64,000 nt of DNA from Proteobacteria bacterium HN_bin10 (GTDB lineage: Bacteria > Pseudomonadota > Alphaproteobacteria > Caulobacterales > Aquidulcibacteraceae). A model generated the notes under the pieces. The model saw nothing but the letters and a program-made list of their open reading frames with translations, was not told where the DNA came from and searched no databases. Positions within the stretch are counted from its first letter, which is position 1. Every line of letters begins with the position of its first letter. Both the position numbers and the translations under genes were made by a program. The stretch covers positions 1-64,000 of the forward strand of contig LWDN01000055.1 of assembly GCA_002083515.1 (NCBI GenBank), in the 5' to 3' direction. This document shows, piece by piece, positions 33,628-43,432 of this stretch.

Positions 33628-35532
33628 TTGCAAGCAAGCGCGCCCGAAAGAACAGGATCGGTCCAGGAGGCGCTCAACCAGGCGCAATGGCTCCTGCGAA
33701 CGGATGCGTCGCTAGCGCTGGAGCAGGCGCAGGAAGTGCTCAACGTCGATCCGTCGGACCCGCGCGCGCACTTCGTGCTGGGGCAAGCGCTGGCGCGCTT
33801 GGGCCGTCACCAGGAGGCCGTTGCGGCGCTGCGGCGTTCGACTGAATTGGCGCCCGAGGGGCCCGCGTGGCGGGCGCTCGGCGACCAACTCACGCTGCTT
33901 GAGGATCAAGCGGGCGCCGACGCGGCCTATGCGCAATCGATCCGGGCATCCGTGCACGAGCCGCAGCTGATGCAGGCGGCGATCGCGCTCTGTCAGGACA
34001 GGCTCGCGGTGGCAGAGCATTTGCTGCGTCCGTACCTGCGCGACAAGCCGACCGATGTGGCCGCCATCCGCATGCTGGCTGAAGTTGCGGCGCGCCTGGG
34101 GCGGTTCGACGATTCCGAGAAGCTCCTGAGCCGTTGCCTCGAACTGGCGCCAAGCTTCGACGCGGCGCGGCACAATTATGCGCTTGTGTTGCACCGGCAG
34201 AGCAAATCGCTCGACGCACTGCGTGAGATCGATGTGCTGTTGGCGTCGGATCCCGAGAACCCGAGCTACCAATTTTTGCGGGCGACGGCGCTCACGCGCA
34301 TCGGCGAATACGACGCCGCCATCGCCATCTATCGCGGCGTGCTGGAGAAGCATCCCAAGAATGCGCGCGCCTGGCTGAGCCTCGGTCACGCCAGTAAGAC
34401 CGCAGGCCGCCGCGACGAGAGTCTTGCTGCTTACAAGAACAGCATCGCGAACGCGCCGCACTTCGGCGAGGCCTATTGGAGCCTCGCCAACATGAAGACC
34501 CACGCCTTCACGGCCGCCGACGTGGCGCAGATGCAGGCGCAGCTGGCGCGCGCCGATCTCGGCGACGAAGATCGGTTTCACATTCATTATGCGCTCGGCA
34601 AAGCTTACGAGGATCAGGAAGACTACGAACGGTCGTTCACACACTATGCCGAAGGCGCCCGCATCCGCCGCACCGGTCTCGATTATGACGCCGATGAAAC
34701 CAGCACGGCGGCGGCGCAGCACACGCAGGTGTTCACCAAGGATTTCTTCGCCGCTAGGAAAGGCTGGGGCGCCGCTGCGCCGGACCCGATCTTCATCGTC
34801 GGCCTGCCGCGCTCTGGCTCGACGCTATTGGAGCAAATCCTCGCTAGCCACTCGCAGGTGGAAGGCACGATGGAATTGCCCGACATCATCATGATGGCCA
34901 AGCGCCTGGGCGGCGGGCGCGTGCGCGGCGGGCGCTATCCCGAGATTGTCGGCGAGTTGTCGCGCGAGGACGTGCGGGCGTTGGGCGAGGAATACATCGC
35001 CCGCACCCGGGTGCAGCGCAAAGCCGGCAAGCCGTTCTTCATCGACAAGATGCCGAACAATTCCCAGCATGTCGGCTTCATTCATTTGATCTTGCCGAAC
35101 GCCAAGATCATCGACGCGCGCCGCCATCCGCTGGGCGCGTGCTTCTCGTCGTTCAAGCAGCACTTCGCGCGCGGCCAGGGCTTTAGCTACGATTTGACCG
35201 ATCTTGGCCGCTACTACGCCGACTATGTGCGCATGATGGCGCGGTTCGATGAAGTGGCGCCGGGCGCGGTGCATCGCGTGTTCTACGAACGCATGGTCGC
35301 AGACACCGAGAGTGAGGTGCGCCGGCTGCTCGCCTATGTCGGGCTGCCGTTCGAACAGGCGTGTCTCGATTTTCACGTCAATCCGCGCGCGGTGCGGACG
35401 GCGAGTTCCGAGCAGGTGCGTCAGCCCATTTACGCCGACGCCGTCGAACAATGGCGTCACTACGAGCCTTGGCTGGGCCCGCTGAAGGCGGCGCTCGGCC
35501 CGGCTCTGCATGAATATCCAGTTCAGAACTAG
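33628..35532 (+). CDS. TPR-repeat sulfotransferase
   Basis: 634 residues from a TTG at 33628, which follows AGGAGAG at good spacing; the upstream in-frame ATG at 33466 would add a non-homologous, Cys/Arg-rich stretch. The first 350 or so residues contain tetratricopeptide repeats (VDPSDPRAHFVLGQALARLG, AKSLDALREIDVLL-like units). The C-terminal domain is a PAPS-dependent sulfotransferase: DPIFIVGLPRSGSTLLEQIL binds the 5'-phosphosulfate, and HPLGACFSSFKQHFARGQGF and RVFYERMVADTESEVRRLL follow. TPR-sulfotransferases are frequent next to TonB receptors in this class. The substrate is unknown. Confidence 0.88.
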   Translation: MQASAPERTGSVQEALNQAQWLLRTDASLALEQAQEVLNVDPSDPRAHFVLGQALARLGRHQEAVAALRRSTELAPEGPAWRALGDQLTLLEDQAGADAAYAQSIRASVHEPQLMQAAIALCQDRLAVAEHLLRPYLRDKPTDVAAIRMLAEVAARLGRFDDSEKLLSRCLELAPSFDAARHNYALVLHRQSKSLDALREIDVLLASDPENPSYQFLRATALTRIGEYDAAIAIYRGVLEKHPKNARAWLSLGHASKTAGRRDESLAAYKNSIANAPHFGEAYWSLANMKTHAFTAADVAQMQAQLARADLGDEDRFHIHYALGKAYEDQEDYERSFTHYAEGARIRRTGLDYDADETSTAAAQHTQVFTKDFFAARKGWGAAAPDPIFIVGLPRSGSTLLEQILASHSQVEGTMELPDIIMMAKRLGGGRVRGGRYPEIVGELSREDVRALGEEYIARTRVQRKAGKPFFIDKMPNNSQHVGFIHLILPNAKIIDARRHPLGACFSSFKQHFARGQGFSYDLTDLGRYYADYVRMMARFDEVAPGAVHRVFYERMVADTESEVRRLLAYVGLPFEQACLDFHVNPRAVRTASSEQVRQPIYADAVEQWRHYEPWLGPLKAALGPALHEYPVQN

Positions 35533-35547
35533 CGAGGGGAGTTAAGC

Positions 35548-37983
35548 ATGGCAAAGCAACAGAAGAAGGCAGGGCGACTGGCATGGCAGGCCATTCTGTT
35601 CGCCACCACGGCGTTGAGCGGCAATGTCGCGACGCAGGCCTTGGCGCAGGACGACGAGAGCGTCATCGGCGAAATCGTGGTCACCGCCACCAAGCGTGAG
35701 GAAAACCTGCAGGACGTGCCGGTGAGCGTGCAGGCGCTCGACGCCGAGCGGCTCGATCAGCTCGGCATCACCGACTTTGCCGATTATGCGCAGCACCTGC
35801 CGACGCTGTCCTATTCGCCCTCCTATGGCCCCGGCTACAACCGCCCGTTCATGCGCGGCATCGCCAGCGGCGAGAACGGCAATCACTCCGGCTCGCAGCC
35901 GAGCGTCGGCACCTATCTCGACGAACAGCCGATCACCACCATTACCGGCAACCTCGATCTGCACCTCTTCGACGTGTCGCGCGTGGAAGTGCTGGCCGGC
36001 CCGCAGGGCACGCTCTACGGCGCCAACTCGCAGGCAGGCACGGTGCGCATCATCACCAATCGGCCGGATCCGAGCGACTTCAGCGCCGCTTGGGGGCTGG
36101 AGTTCAGCGGCACCCGCTTCGGCGGTTTCGGTCAGATCGGCGAAGGTTACGTCAACATTCCGTTGAGCGAACGCGCCGCGGTGCGGATCGTCGGCTGGGC
36201 GACGCACGACGACGGCTACATCGACAATCGCTTGGGCTCGCGGACATATCCCTCATGCGCGAGCGGCTTCGGTTGCATTCCGCCCGGCGTCACGGACGAG
36301 AACTCCGACGTCGCCAAGGAGGACTACAACGACGTCGACACCATAGGCGCGCGCATCGCGCTCGGCATCGATTTGAATGACAGCTGGACGGTGACGCCGC
36401 AGATCATGGGGCAGCGCCAAGAGACCAATGGCGTGTTTGCGCAGCAAAGCGATGTCGGCGAACTGGCGGTGACCCACTTCTTCCCGGAATGGAACAAGGA
36501 TTCCTGGATTCAAGGCGCGCTTACCATCGAAGGTCAAATCAACAACTTCGACATAGTGTTCTCGGCCACCCGCCTCGGCCGCGACGTGGACTCCAATCAG
36601 GATTATTCGGATTACGGTTATTTCTACGATCTGTTGGCGGGTTACGGCTGCTACTACGTCGACAATGCCGGCGTCGGCAGCGCCTGCGACACGCTCACCG
36701 GCGGCGCGCTGCAAGGCAATCCGATCAATCCCGGCCAGCAGGTCGAGGGGCGCGACCATTTCGACCGCGACACCTACGAACTGCGCGTCGCCTCGCCGGC
36801 GGAGAACCGTCTGCGCGCCATCGCCGGCGTCTTCCACCAGGTGGCCGAGCATGAAATCCATCAGCGCTATTACTTCTCCGAGGATTTCCGCGACGCCTAT
36901 GAGGTCACAGGCAACCCCGACACCATCTGGCTGACCGAACAGACCCGCACCGACGAAGAAACCGCGCTATTCGGCGAACTCTCTTACGATCTCACCGAAC
37001 GGCTGACCGGCACGATCGGCATGCGCGCCTACCGGACCGAGAATTCGCTCGTCGGCTTCTTCGGCTTCGGCGCCGGGTTCTCGGGCTCGACCGGCGAAGC
37101 CGCATGCGCGCTGCCCTTCGTGCCGTTCCGCGGCGCGCCGTGCACCAACCTCGATGCGTCGACGGAAGAGGAAGGCCAGCTCTATCGCGCCAACCTCGAG
37201 TGGAATATCGACGACGACCGGATGATCTACGCCACCTATTCGGAGGGCTTCCGTCCGGGCGGCATCAACCGGCGCGGAACCTTCGGGCCGTATGACGCCG
37301 ACTTCCTCGATAATTTCGAGTTCGGTTGGAAGACCGATTGGGCCGACGGGCGGTTGCGCTGGAACGGCGCCATCTTCCATCAGGTCTGGGAAGATTTCCA
37401 ATACGCGTTCATCTCCGCGGGCAGCAGCGGTCTCACGCAAATTCAGAACGCCGGCGACGCCGAAATCGATGGTCTGGAAACAGATCTGATCTGGGTTCCC
37501 GTGGACGGGCTCACGATCAATGCCGCCGCGACTTTCCTGAGCACCGAACTCACCAGCGGCAATATCACCGGCACCGAGGTGGGCAGCGAACTGCCGGTCT
37601 CCCCGGACCTCAAGTTCGACTTCACCGCCCGCTATGAATTCCAGCTCGGGAATTGGGACGCCTTCGTGCAAGGCGGCGCCAGCTATGTCGGCGAGCGCGA
37701 GACCAGCATTCTCACGGCGGGGCCGTCCGGCGACGCCGACATCCTTGGCACGCTGCCGGAATACTGGACGACGGACATCTCGGCGGGGATCGATCGCGGC
37801 AATCTCAGCTTGTCTTTGTTCATCGACAATCTGTTCGACGAACGCGGCATCACCGGCCGTTACACCGAGTGCGCGGTGGCGACCTGCGGCGCGGCGCCTC
37901 CCGGCGATGCGACCGAAGGCGTGTTCTATGACGTGGTGACGCGCCCGATGACGGCCGGCATCCGCATCGGCAGACGCTATTAG
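35548..37983 (+). CDS. TonB-dependent outer-membrane receptor
   Basis: 811 residues. The signal peptide is basic then hydrophobic (LAWQAILFATTALSGNVATQ, cleaving near ALAQ-DD). The TonB box region is GEIVVTATKREENLQDVPVS and the plug includes VEVLAGPQGTLYGANSQAGT. The rest is a beta-barrel ending in AGIRIGRRY with the terminal aromatic residue. The ligand is unknown. It starts 16 nt after the sulfotransferase stop behind AGGGGAG, so the two are probably co-transcribed. Confidence 0.94.
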   Translation: MAKQQKKAGRLAWQAILFATTALSGNVATQALAQDDESVIGEIVVTATKREENLQDVPVSVQALDAERLDQLGITDFADYAQHLPTLSYSPSYGPGYNRPFMRGIASGENGNHSGSQPSVGTYLDEQPITTITGNLDLHLFDVSRVEVLAGPQGTLYGANSQAGTVRIITNRPDPSDFSAAWGLEFSGTRFGGFGQIGEGYVNIPLSERAAVRIVGWATHDDGYIDNRLGSRTYPSCASGFGCIPPGVTDENSDVAKEDYNDVDTIGARIALGIDLNDSWTVTPQIMGQRQETNGVFAQQSDVGELAVTHFFPEWNKDSWIQGALTIEGQINNFDIVFSATRLGRDVDSNQDYSDYGYFYDLLAGYGCYYVDNAGVGSACDTLTGGALQGNPINPGQQVEGRDHFDRDTYELRVASPAENRLRAIAGVFHQVAEHEIHQRYYFSEDFRDAYEVTGNPDTIWLTEQTRTDEETALFGELSYDLTERLTGTIGMRAYRTENSLVGFFGFGAGFSGSTGEAACALPFVPFRGAPCTNLDASTEEEGQLYRANLEWNIDDDRMIYATYSEGFRPGGINRRGTFGPYDADFLDNFEFGWKTDWADGRLRWNGAIFHQVWEDFQYAFISAGSSGLTQIQNAGDAEIDGLETDLIWVPVDGLTINAAATFLSTELTSGNITGTEVGSELPVSPDLKFDFTARYEFQLGNWDAFVQGGASYVGERETSILTAGPSGDADILGTLPEYWTTDISAGIDRGNLSLSLFIDNLFDERGITGRYTECAVATCGAAPPGDATEGVFYDVVTRPMTAGIRIGRRY

Positions 37984-37991
37984 GACTGGAA

Positions 37992-38017
37992 GCAGCGGCG
38001 GCATTGGCCGCCGCTGC
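37992..38017 (+). terminator. strong hairpin after the TonB receptor
   Basis: GCAGCGGCGGC, ATTG, GCCGCCGCTGC: an 11-bp perfect stem 8 nt after the stop. No T-run follows, so intrinsic termination is uncertain; it may stabilise the 3' end or aid Rho termination. Confidence 0.5.
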
Positions 38018-38070
38018 GCCGGCCCGACGATAGAAGTGTTGCCGCGATGGAAGCGTCTTCGGGGAGAACC

Positions 38071-38610
38071 ATGATCTCCAGGCGCAGGCATCTCGCTACG
38101 TTTGGCGCCGCGCTGCTGGCGCCCGCGTCCGCCATGGCGCAAACGACAACGCCGCAGCTGCCGCCTGCCTTGGATGCGCTTGAGAACATCGCACTCACGC
38201 AAGCCGACGGCGCGGCGACCACGTTGGGCGCTCACCTCACACCCGGACCTGCGGTCGTGCAATTCTGGGCGACGTGGTGCGGCCCCTGCATCGCCGAGAC
38301 CCGGCATTTGAGCCGCACGCGCCGCACGCTTGGCGCCGATCGTCTCGCCATCGTCGGCGTCAACGTGCAGCGCCGTGACGATCGCGCCGAAGCGGAGATC
38401 GCGCGCTTCCTTGAGCGTACGCGTCCGAACTATCCGCAAGTGCGCGGCGACATGGCCGCCTATCGCGCTTTCAGCAACGGCGAGACATTGCTGCTGCCGC
38501 GGCTCTACGTCTTCGCCGCCGACGGTCGTCCCGTAGCCGCCTTCGGCCGTTACAACGGCGCGGCCACATTCCGGGCCATCGACCGGGCGATTGAGGGTGT
38601 CGTGAGTTAG
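38071..38610 (+). CDS. exported thioredoxin-like protein (TlpA family)
   Basis: 179 residues from ATG 38071, which has a GGGGAGA site; an ATG at 38047 is in frame upstream without one. The N-terminus MISRRRHLATFGAALLAPASA has a twin-arginine-like signal and cleaves near AMA-QT. The redox motif is VVQFWATWCGPCIAETRHL. It is expected in the periplasm as a thiol-disulfide protein, perhaps serving the adjacent exported proteins. Confidence 0.85.
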   Translation: MISRRRHLATFGAALLAPASAMAQTTTPQLPPALDALENIALTQADGAATTLGAHLTPGPAVVQFWATWCGPCIAETRHLSRTRRTLGADRLAIVGVNVQRRDDRAEAEIARFLERTRPNYPQVRGDMAAYRAFSNGETLLLPRLYVFAADGRPVAAFGRYNGAATFRAIDRAIEGVVS

Positions 38611-38672
38611 CCGCTCGACGCTCTTTCATCGCGCAGAAGAGGCGGTATGATCCTGCGCGAGGGGGGAGCGGG

Positions 38673-41123
38673 ATGAGGCGATTGCTGTTGGCGTGCGCGG
38701 CGTTGGCGATGGCGGCAAGCGCGGCGAGCCAGCCCTTGCCTGACGATATCCGCTCCGCCGGCGTGACGGTTCAAGAATACAACGAAGAGATCGAGACCAT
38801 CCGGGCGCTCGCCCGCGCGCGCGGCGCCGACGCGCGCAATGCGCTGGCGCGGCTGTTTGCGGAGCGCAGCTGGGGCGCGATGCAGCAAGGCGATTACCCG
38901 CTGGCGGCGCGATACGCGCTGGCGGGATGGCGTTTTGCGCCGGCAAGGGAGGGAGAGTACGCAGCCTTGCTTGGACGCATCATGCACGAGACGCCCGAAA
39001 GCCGCGTCCTGCGCGTGGGTTTCGATCTGTTCGACGCAGTTATCAGCCCGGACGGCCGAAAGCTCGTCACCTTCGGCCGCAATCGCGAGGCGGTGGTGTG
39101 GGACATTGACGGCGAACGCGAGATCACCCGCCTCACAGGGCACGAGGCCTGGCTCTCGAGCGCTGCATTCAGCCCGGATAGCCGTCAGATCGTCACCAGC
39201 GCGGAAGACGATACCGTGCGTTTGTGGAGCGCGGAGACGGGCGATGAAATTCGGCGTTGGGAAGGTGAGACAGTCGCAGGAGAGGTATGGTTCAGCAGTG
39301 ACGGCGGTTCTGTTTTCGCGGCTGGGTTTTGGTTGCGTGGCGAAGCCGGTGCTCACCGCTATGAGATTGCGCGATTCAATGCTGTAACTGGGGCGGCGGA
39401 AGAGAGCTTGGAACGCAGGTCGATCTTTGGCGCCAGCTCGGATGGGCGGCGGACAGTTCGCTCTCCCGGTGGGAGGCGTTACACCGAATTCGAACTACTC
39501 GACGCAACAGGCGCTGTCGTCGCGATCCTCTCGCACGGCGAGCACAGCGCCCGCCGCGCGGTTTTTAGCCCAAATTCGCGCCATGTCGCCACGTGGGGAA
39601 CCAGCGGTCCGGTCTGGATTTGGGACGCTGAAACGGGTGCGCCTGTCACTACCTTGAGCAGGCATGGCGACAACATAGCCGGCGCCAACGCTGAGGATCG
39701 TGAAATCTTTGGCGTGGCTTTCAGCCCAGATAGTCAGCGCATAGCAACCGCTTCCGCTGACCGCACCGCACGCATTTGGGACGCGCAATCGGGCGAGCAG
39801 CGCGCGGTCCTGCGCGGCCACACAGATTTCGTCACCGAAGCGCGTTTCACGCCGGATGGCCAGCGAATCGTGACCGCGTCGAGTGACGGCGCCGCACGCA
39901 TTTGGCATGCGGAACCGGATCGCCTTGAGGCGACGTTGGCGGGGCACGAAGGTGGGATCAATGCTATCGCCTTCAGCCCGGATGGTGCGCGCTTGCTGAC
40001 GGGTGGCGGTGATGGGCGCGCGCTGCTGTGGGACGTGGCCGGCCAGCGGGAATATGGTCGGTTGGACCAGCATGCCTACAGAATTTCTCGTGTCGGCTTC
40101 AGCCCGGACGGTCGCTTCGCTCTCACCGCGGGCGGCCTGACTGTGCGCGTTTGGGACGTCACCCATGCTCCCCATCAGGTGGCGCAATTTGAGAACATTC
40201 GCGGCGCGATAGGACCCTTTGTCTTTAGCCCAGACGGTTCGCGTCTTGCTGTCGGCGTCAGCAACGGTCAAGGAGAGCCCCAACCGGCGCCGCTTTGGGA
40301 CGTCGAGAGCTGGACGCAGATTGGCGCGAGCCAAGGTGATCTTGGCCAACCGCATAGCGTGTTCTTTCGCGGACGCGATGCTTACGCGGCAATCTTCTCT
40401 GGTCTCACGATCTCAATTGGCCCACTGGACGGCAGCCCGGCAGTTGAGCGGATTAGAGATCCGGACTCAGTGGGCTTTTTGTTCGGGTCGATCAGCGGCG
40501 ACGGCGCGCGCCTTGTCGATGACGATGGTCGCCTCTGGGATGTCGAAAGCGGCCGTCTAATTATTGACGCGAATTTCTTCCGTCCTGGGGTGGTGTTCAG
40601 CGCCGATAACCGTCATGTCCTTATGGTTCCCCGCTCGCCGCTGGACGGCGCCCTCAACGTCGGCCACCTTTTCGACGCTCGAAACGGGGAACTACGTGCC
40701 GTGCTTCGCGCCGATGCGGGTGACATGCTGGTGGCGACGTTCAGCGCAGACGGCGCGCGGATCGCGGCGTCCTTCGCAGATGGCAGTTTGCGGGTGTTTG
40801 ATGCCGCCAGCGGCCGTGAGATGGCGGCCTTCGCAGGTTCGCGTGGATCGGCTGTCGCAATTCAGTTTAGCCCTGACGGCGCGCTTCTGGCATCTGGCGG
40901 GTCCGACCGATTGATCCGCCTCTGGGATACGCGTCGTCTAGCTCAGCCCATGTCACAACTCGCGCGCGACGCCTGCGCAAGTTTGCTCTCGCCGAACACG
41001 CGCATTTTTTCCGACATCGAAATCGGCGCCGATCCGCTGATCCGCGAAGTTTGGCTCCGCGGCGGCCGGGAACATCGCGACGTCTGCGAGGGTGTCGCCG
41101 GCGCGCCGCCGCTCGCAAACTGA
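38673..41123 (+). CDS. secreted WD40-repeat protein
   Basis: 816 residues. The signal peptide is MRRLLLACAALAMAASAASQ. After a short helical segment (about residues 25-105) come at least eleven WD40 units, recognisable by endings such as VVWDIDG, VRLWSAETG, VWIWDAETG, ARIWDAQSG, ALLWDVAGQ, GRLWDVESG and IRLWDTRRL, so two beta-propellers fit. Base composition in the middle is less GC-rich than its neighbours. No catalytic domain is seen; a scaffold in the periplasm is the plain reading. Confidence 0.85.
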   Translation: MRRLLLACAALAMAASAASQPLPDDIRSAGVTVQEYNEEIETIRALARARGADARNALARLFAERSWGAMQQGDYPLAARYALAGWRFAPAREGEYAALLGRIMHETPESRVLRVGFDLFDAVISPDGRKLVTFGRNREAVVWDIDGEREITRLTGHEAWLSSAAFSPDSRQIVTSAEDDTVRLWSAETGDEIRRWEGETVAGEVWFSSDGGSVFAAGFWLRGEAGAHRYEIARFNAVTGAAEESLERRSIFGASSDGRRTVRSPGGRRYTEFELLDATGAVVAILSHGEHSARRAVFSPNSRHVATWGTSGPVWIWDAETGAPVTTLSRHGDNIAGANAEDREIFGVAFSPDSQRIATASADRTARIWDAQSGEQRAVLRGHTDFVTEARFTPDGQRIVTASSDGAARIWHAEPDRLEATLAGHEGGINAIAFSPDGARLLTGGGDGRALLWDVAGQREYGRLDQHAYRISRVGFSPDGRFALTAGGLTVRVWDVTHAPHQVAQFENIRGAIGPFVFSPDGSRLAVGVSNGQGEPQPAPLWDVESWTQIGASQGDLGQPHSVFFRGRDAYAAIFSGLTISIGPLDGSPAVERIRDPDSVGFLFGSISGDGARLVDDDGRLWDVESGRLIIDANFFRPGVVFSADNRHVLMVPRSPLDGALNVGHLFDARNGELRAVLRADAGDMLVATFSADGARIAASFADGSLRVFDAASGREMAAFAGSRGSAVAIQFSPDGALLASGGSDRLIRLWDTRRLAQPMSQLARDACASLLSPNTRIFSDIEIGADPLIREVWLRGGREHRDVCEGVAGAPPLAN

Positions 41124-41146
41124 CTGCGCCCACCTGACGCACGAAA

Positions 41147-41173
41147 GATGGCGGCAAAACCACGGTCTTGCCG
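41147..41173 (+). terminator. hairpin after the WD40 gene
   Basis: GGCGGCAA (41147-41154) pairs with TTGCCGCC (41166-41173), 8 bp. It sits in the gap before dxs and has no following T-run, so it is only a candidate terminator. Confidence 0.45.
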
Positions 41174-41241
41174 CCGTCCGGGCGTCGCTTTCGCCGGGGA
41201 ACAGGGCTACATTTGATCCAGGTCAAACGGCTGAGGACTGA

Positions 41242-43158
41242 ATGGCGCCCCAAACCCCGCTCCTGGACCAGATCAAGCTCCCGGCCGATCTCAGAAAATT
41301 GGAGGGCCACCAGCTCCGCCAAGTGTGCGACGAGCTGCGGGCCGAGACGATCAGCGCCGTGTCGCAAACCGGCGGCCATCTGGGCGCGGGGCTCGGCGTT
41401 GTCGAATTGACGGTGGCGCTGCACTATGTGTTCGACACGCCGCGCGACAAAATCATCTGGGATGTCGGCCACCAGGCCTATCCGCACAAGATCCTCACCG
41501 GCCGGCGCGACCGCATCCGCACGCTGCGCCAGGGCGGGGGGCTTTCCGGTTTCACCAAGCGCGCCGAGAGCGAATACGATCCGTTCGGCGCCGCCCACGC
41601 CGCCACCTCGATCTCCGCCGCGCTCGGTTTCGCGGTGGCGCGCGATCGTCGCGGCGAGGATAGCTGCGTCATCGCCGTGATCGGCGACGGCTCGATGTCG
41701 GCGGGCATGGCGTACGAAGCCATGAACAACGCCGCCGAAACCACCAAGCGGCTGATCGTTGTTCTGAACGACAACGACATGTCGATCGCCCCGCCCGTGG
41801 GCGGCATGTCGACCTATCTGGCGCGGCTTGCCGCCACCAAGACCTATCGGCGCATCCGCAAGACGGCGAAGAGCGTCGCGTCAGCGCTCGGGGAAACCAT
41901 CCACGACATCGCAAAGAAAACCGAAGAATACGCGCGCACCATGGTCACCGGCGGCACCTTCTTCGAGGAGCTGGGCTTCCATTATCTAGGGCCCTTCGAC
42001 GGCCACGATATCGACGTGCTGTCGCGCGTGCTCGCCAACGCCAAGGAATACGACGACCGCCCGGTGCTGATCCACATCGTCACCAAGAAAGGCAAGGGCT
42101 ACGCCCCGGCCGAAAACGCCGCCGACAAGTATCACGGCGTCACCAAGTTCAATGTCGTGACCGGCGAGCAGGCCAAGGGCGCGAGCGCCCCGAGCTACAC
42201 CAAAGTGTTCGCGCAGGCCTTGGTGCGCGAGGCCGAGAAGGACGAGAAAATCGTCGCCATCACCGCGGCGATGCCGTCGGGCACCGGGCTCGATCACTTC
42301 GGCCAGCGCTTTCCGGATCGCACTTTCGATGTCGGCATCGCCGAGCAGCACGCGGTGACGTTCGCTGCGGGCTTGGCGGCCGACGGCATGAAGCCGTTCG
42401 CGGCGATCTACTCGACTTTCCTGCAGCGCGGCTACGATCAGGTCGTCCACGATGTCGCCATCCAGAAGCTGCCGGTGCGCTTCGCCATGGACCGCGCCGG
42501 GCTGGTCGGCGCCGATGGGCCGACGCACGCGGGCTCGTTCGATGTCGGCTATCTGGGCGCGCTGCCGGGCATGATCTTGATGGCCGCCGCCGACGGCAAC
42601 GAGCTGTCGCGCATGGTCGCCACCGCCGCCCAAATTGACGACCGCCCCAGCGCCTTCCGCTATCCGCGCGGCGACGCCGACGGCGCGCTTGGGCCGGACG
42701 CGGCGATCCCGCTCGAAATCGGCAAGGGCCGCATCGTCCGCGAGGGCACGAGCGTCGCGCTCTTGAATTTCGGCGCGCGCATGGGCGAGGCCAACAAGGC
42801 CGCCGACAAGCTCGCCGCCATGGGGCTCTCGGCCACGCTCGCCGACGCGCGCTTCGCCAAGCCGCTGGACGAAGACCTGATCCGGCGCCTGGCGCGCGAG
42901 CACGAAGTGCTGCTGACCATCGAAGAGGGCGCGCAAGGCGGCTTCGGCGCGTTCGTGCTGCACTTCCTCGCCGCCGACGGGCTGCTCGACCGCGGCCTCA
43001 AAATCCGCACGCTGACGCTGCCCGACGTGTTCCAGGATCAGGACAAGCCGGAAGCCATGTACGCCGCCGCCGGGCTTGATGCGGACGCCATCGCGGGCGC
43101 CGCGCTCCTGGCGCTGGGGCGGGGGGTGAATGATCTCTCCGCCGGCGCTTCGGCTTAG
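41242..43158 (+). CDS. dxs: 1-deoxy-D-xylulose-5-phosphate synthase
   Basis: 638 residues. It condenses pyruvate and glyceraldehyde-3-phosphate, the first step of the MEP isoprenoid pathway, with ThDP. GDGSMSAGMAYEAMNNA and LNDNDMSIAPPVG are the cofactor site; GHQAYPHKILTGRRDR, DVGIAEQHAVTFAAGLA and RAGLVGADGPTHAGSFDVGY are family-specific. It is full-length. An intrinsic terminator embedded in a repeat array follows. Confidence 0.96.
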   Translation: MAPQTPLLDQIKLPADLRKLEGHQLRQVCDELRAETISAVSQTGGHLGAGLGVVELTVALHYVFDTPRDKIIWDVGHQAYPHKILTGRRDRIRTLRQGGGLSGFTKRAESEYDPFGAAHAATSISAALGFAVARDRRGEDSCVIAVIGDGSMSAGMAYEAMNNAAETTKRLIVVLNDNDMSIAPPVGGMSTYLARLAATKTYRRIRKTAKSVASALGETIHDIAKKTEEYARTMVTGGTFFEELGFHYLGPFDGHDIDVLSRVLANAKEYDDRPVLIHIVTKKGKGYAPAENAADKYHGVTKFNVVTGEQAKGASAPSYTKVFAQALVREAEKDEKIVAITAAMPSGTGLDHFGQRFPDRTFDVGIAEQHAVTFAAGLAADGMKPFAAIYSTFLQRGYDQVVHDVAIQKLPVRFAMDRAGLVGADGPTHAGSFDVGYLGALPGMILMAAADGNELSRMVATAAQIDDRPSAFRYPRGDADGALGPDAAIPLEIGKGRIVREGTSVALLNFGARMGEANKAADKLAAMGLSATLADARFAKPLDEDLIRRLAREHEVLLTIEEGAQGGFGAFVLHFLAADGLLDRGLKIRTLTLPDVFQDQDKPEAMYAAAGLDADAIAGAALLALGRGVNDLSAGASA

Positions 43159-43166
43159 CGGGAGCG

Positions 43167-43319
43167 GGGCAGTGGGCAGTAGGGAGTAGGCAGACGGCGC
43201 GGGGCCACGCCAGTCCCCTATTGCCTACTGCCTATTGCCTACTGCCCGATCTCCGTCACGACCGTGACGGAGATCGCTTTTTCCTATTGCCTAGTGCCCA
43301 CTGCGTATTGCCTAATCTG
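43167..43319. repeat. inverted array of 7-8-bp monomers (array A), split by a terminator
   Basis: The left arm (43168-43193) is GGCAGT/GGGAGTA units; the right arm (43215-43247) is CCTATTG and CCTACTG units in the opposite sense. A second CCTATTG/CCTAGTG block lies at 43283-43319. Arms are imperfectly complementary and period is about 7. One of six such arrays in the window. Confidence 0.85.
43248..43282 (+). terminator. intrinsic terminator of dxs
   Basis: GATCTCCGTCACG, AC, CGTGACGGAGATC: a 13-bp perfect stem followed by GCTTTTT. It is about 90 nt after the dxs stop and is sandwiched between two blocks of the heptamer array. A smaller hairpin (CGTCGC-GATA-GCGACG, 43320-43335) lies just before the next ribosome-binding site. 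Confidence 0.9.
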
Positions 43320-43346
43320 CGTCGCGATAGCGACGGAGAATCTACC

Positions 43347-43430
43347 ATGGCCAAGGGTCAGCAGCGCTCCAACAAAGAGAAGCGCAAACCGAAGAAGAAC
43401 ACCGACGACAAGAAGGGTGGGAAGAAGTAG
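43347..43430 (+). CDS. tiny basic conserved protein (27 residues)
   Basis: MAKGQQRSNKEKRKPKKNTD followed by a lysine-rich tail. Short proteins starting MAKGQ-R-NKE-KKPK are widespread in proteobacteria and usually annotated as hypothetical. GGAGA precedes the ATG. Extreme basicity suggests nucleic-acid or ribosome contact, but no function is known to me. It ends 3 nt before the converging methylase gene. Confidence 0.75.
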   Translation: MAKGQQRSNKEKRKPKKNTDDKKGGKK

Positions 43431-43432
43431 GG

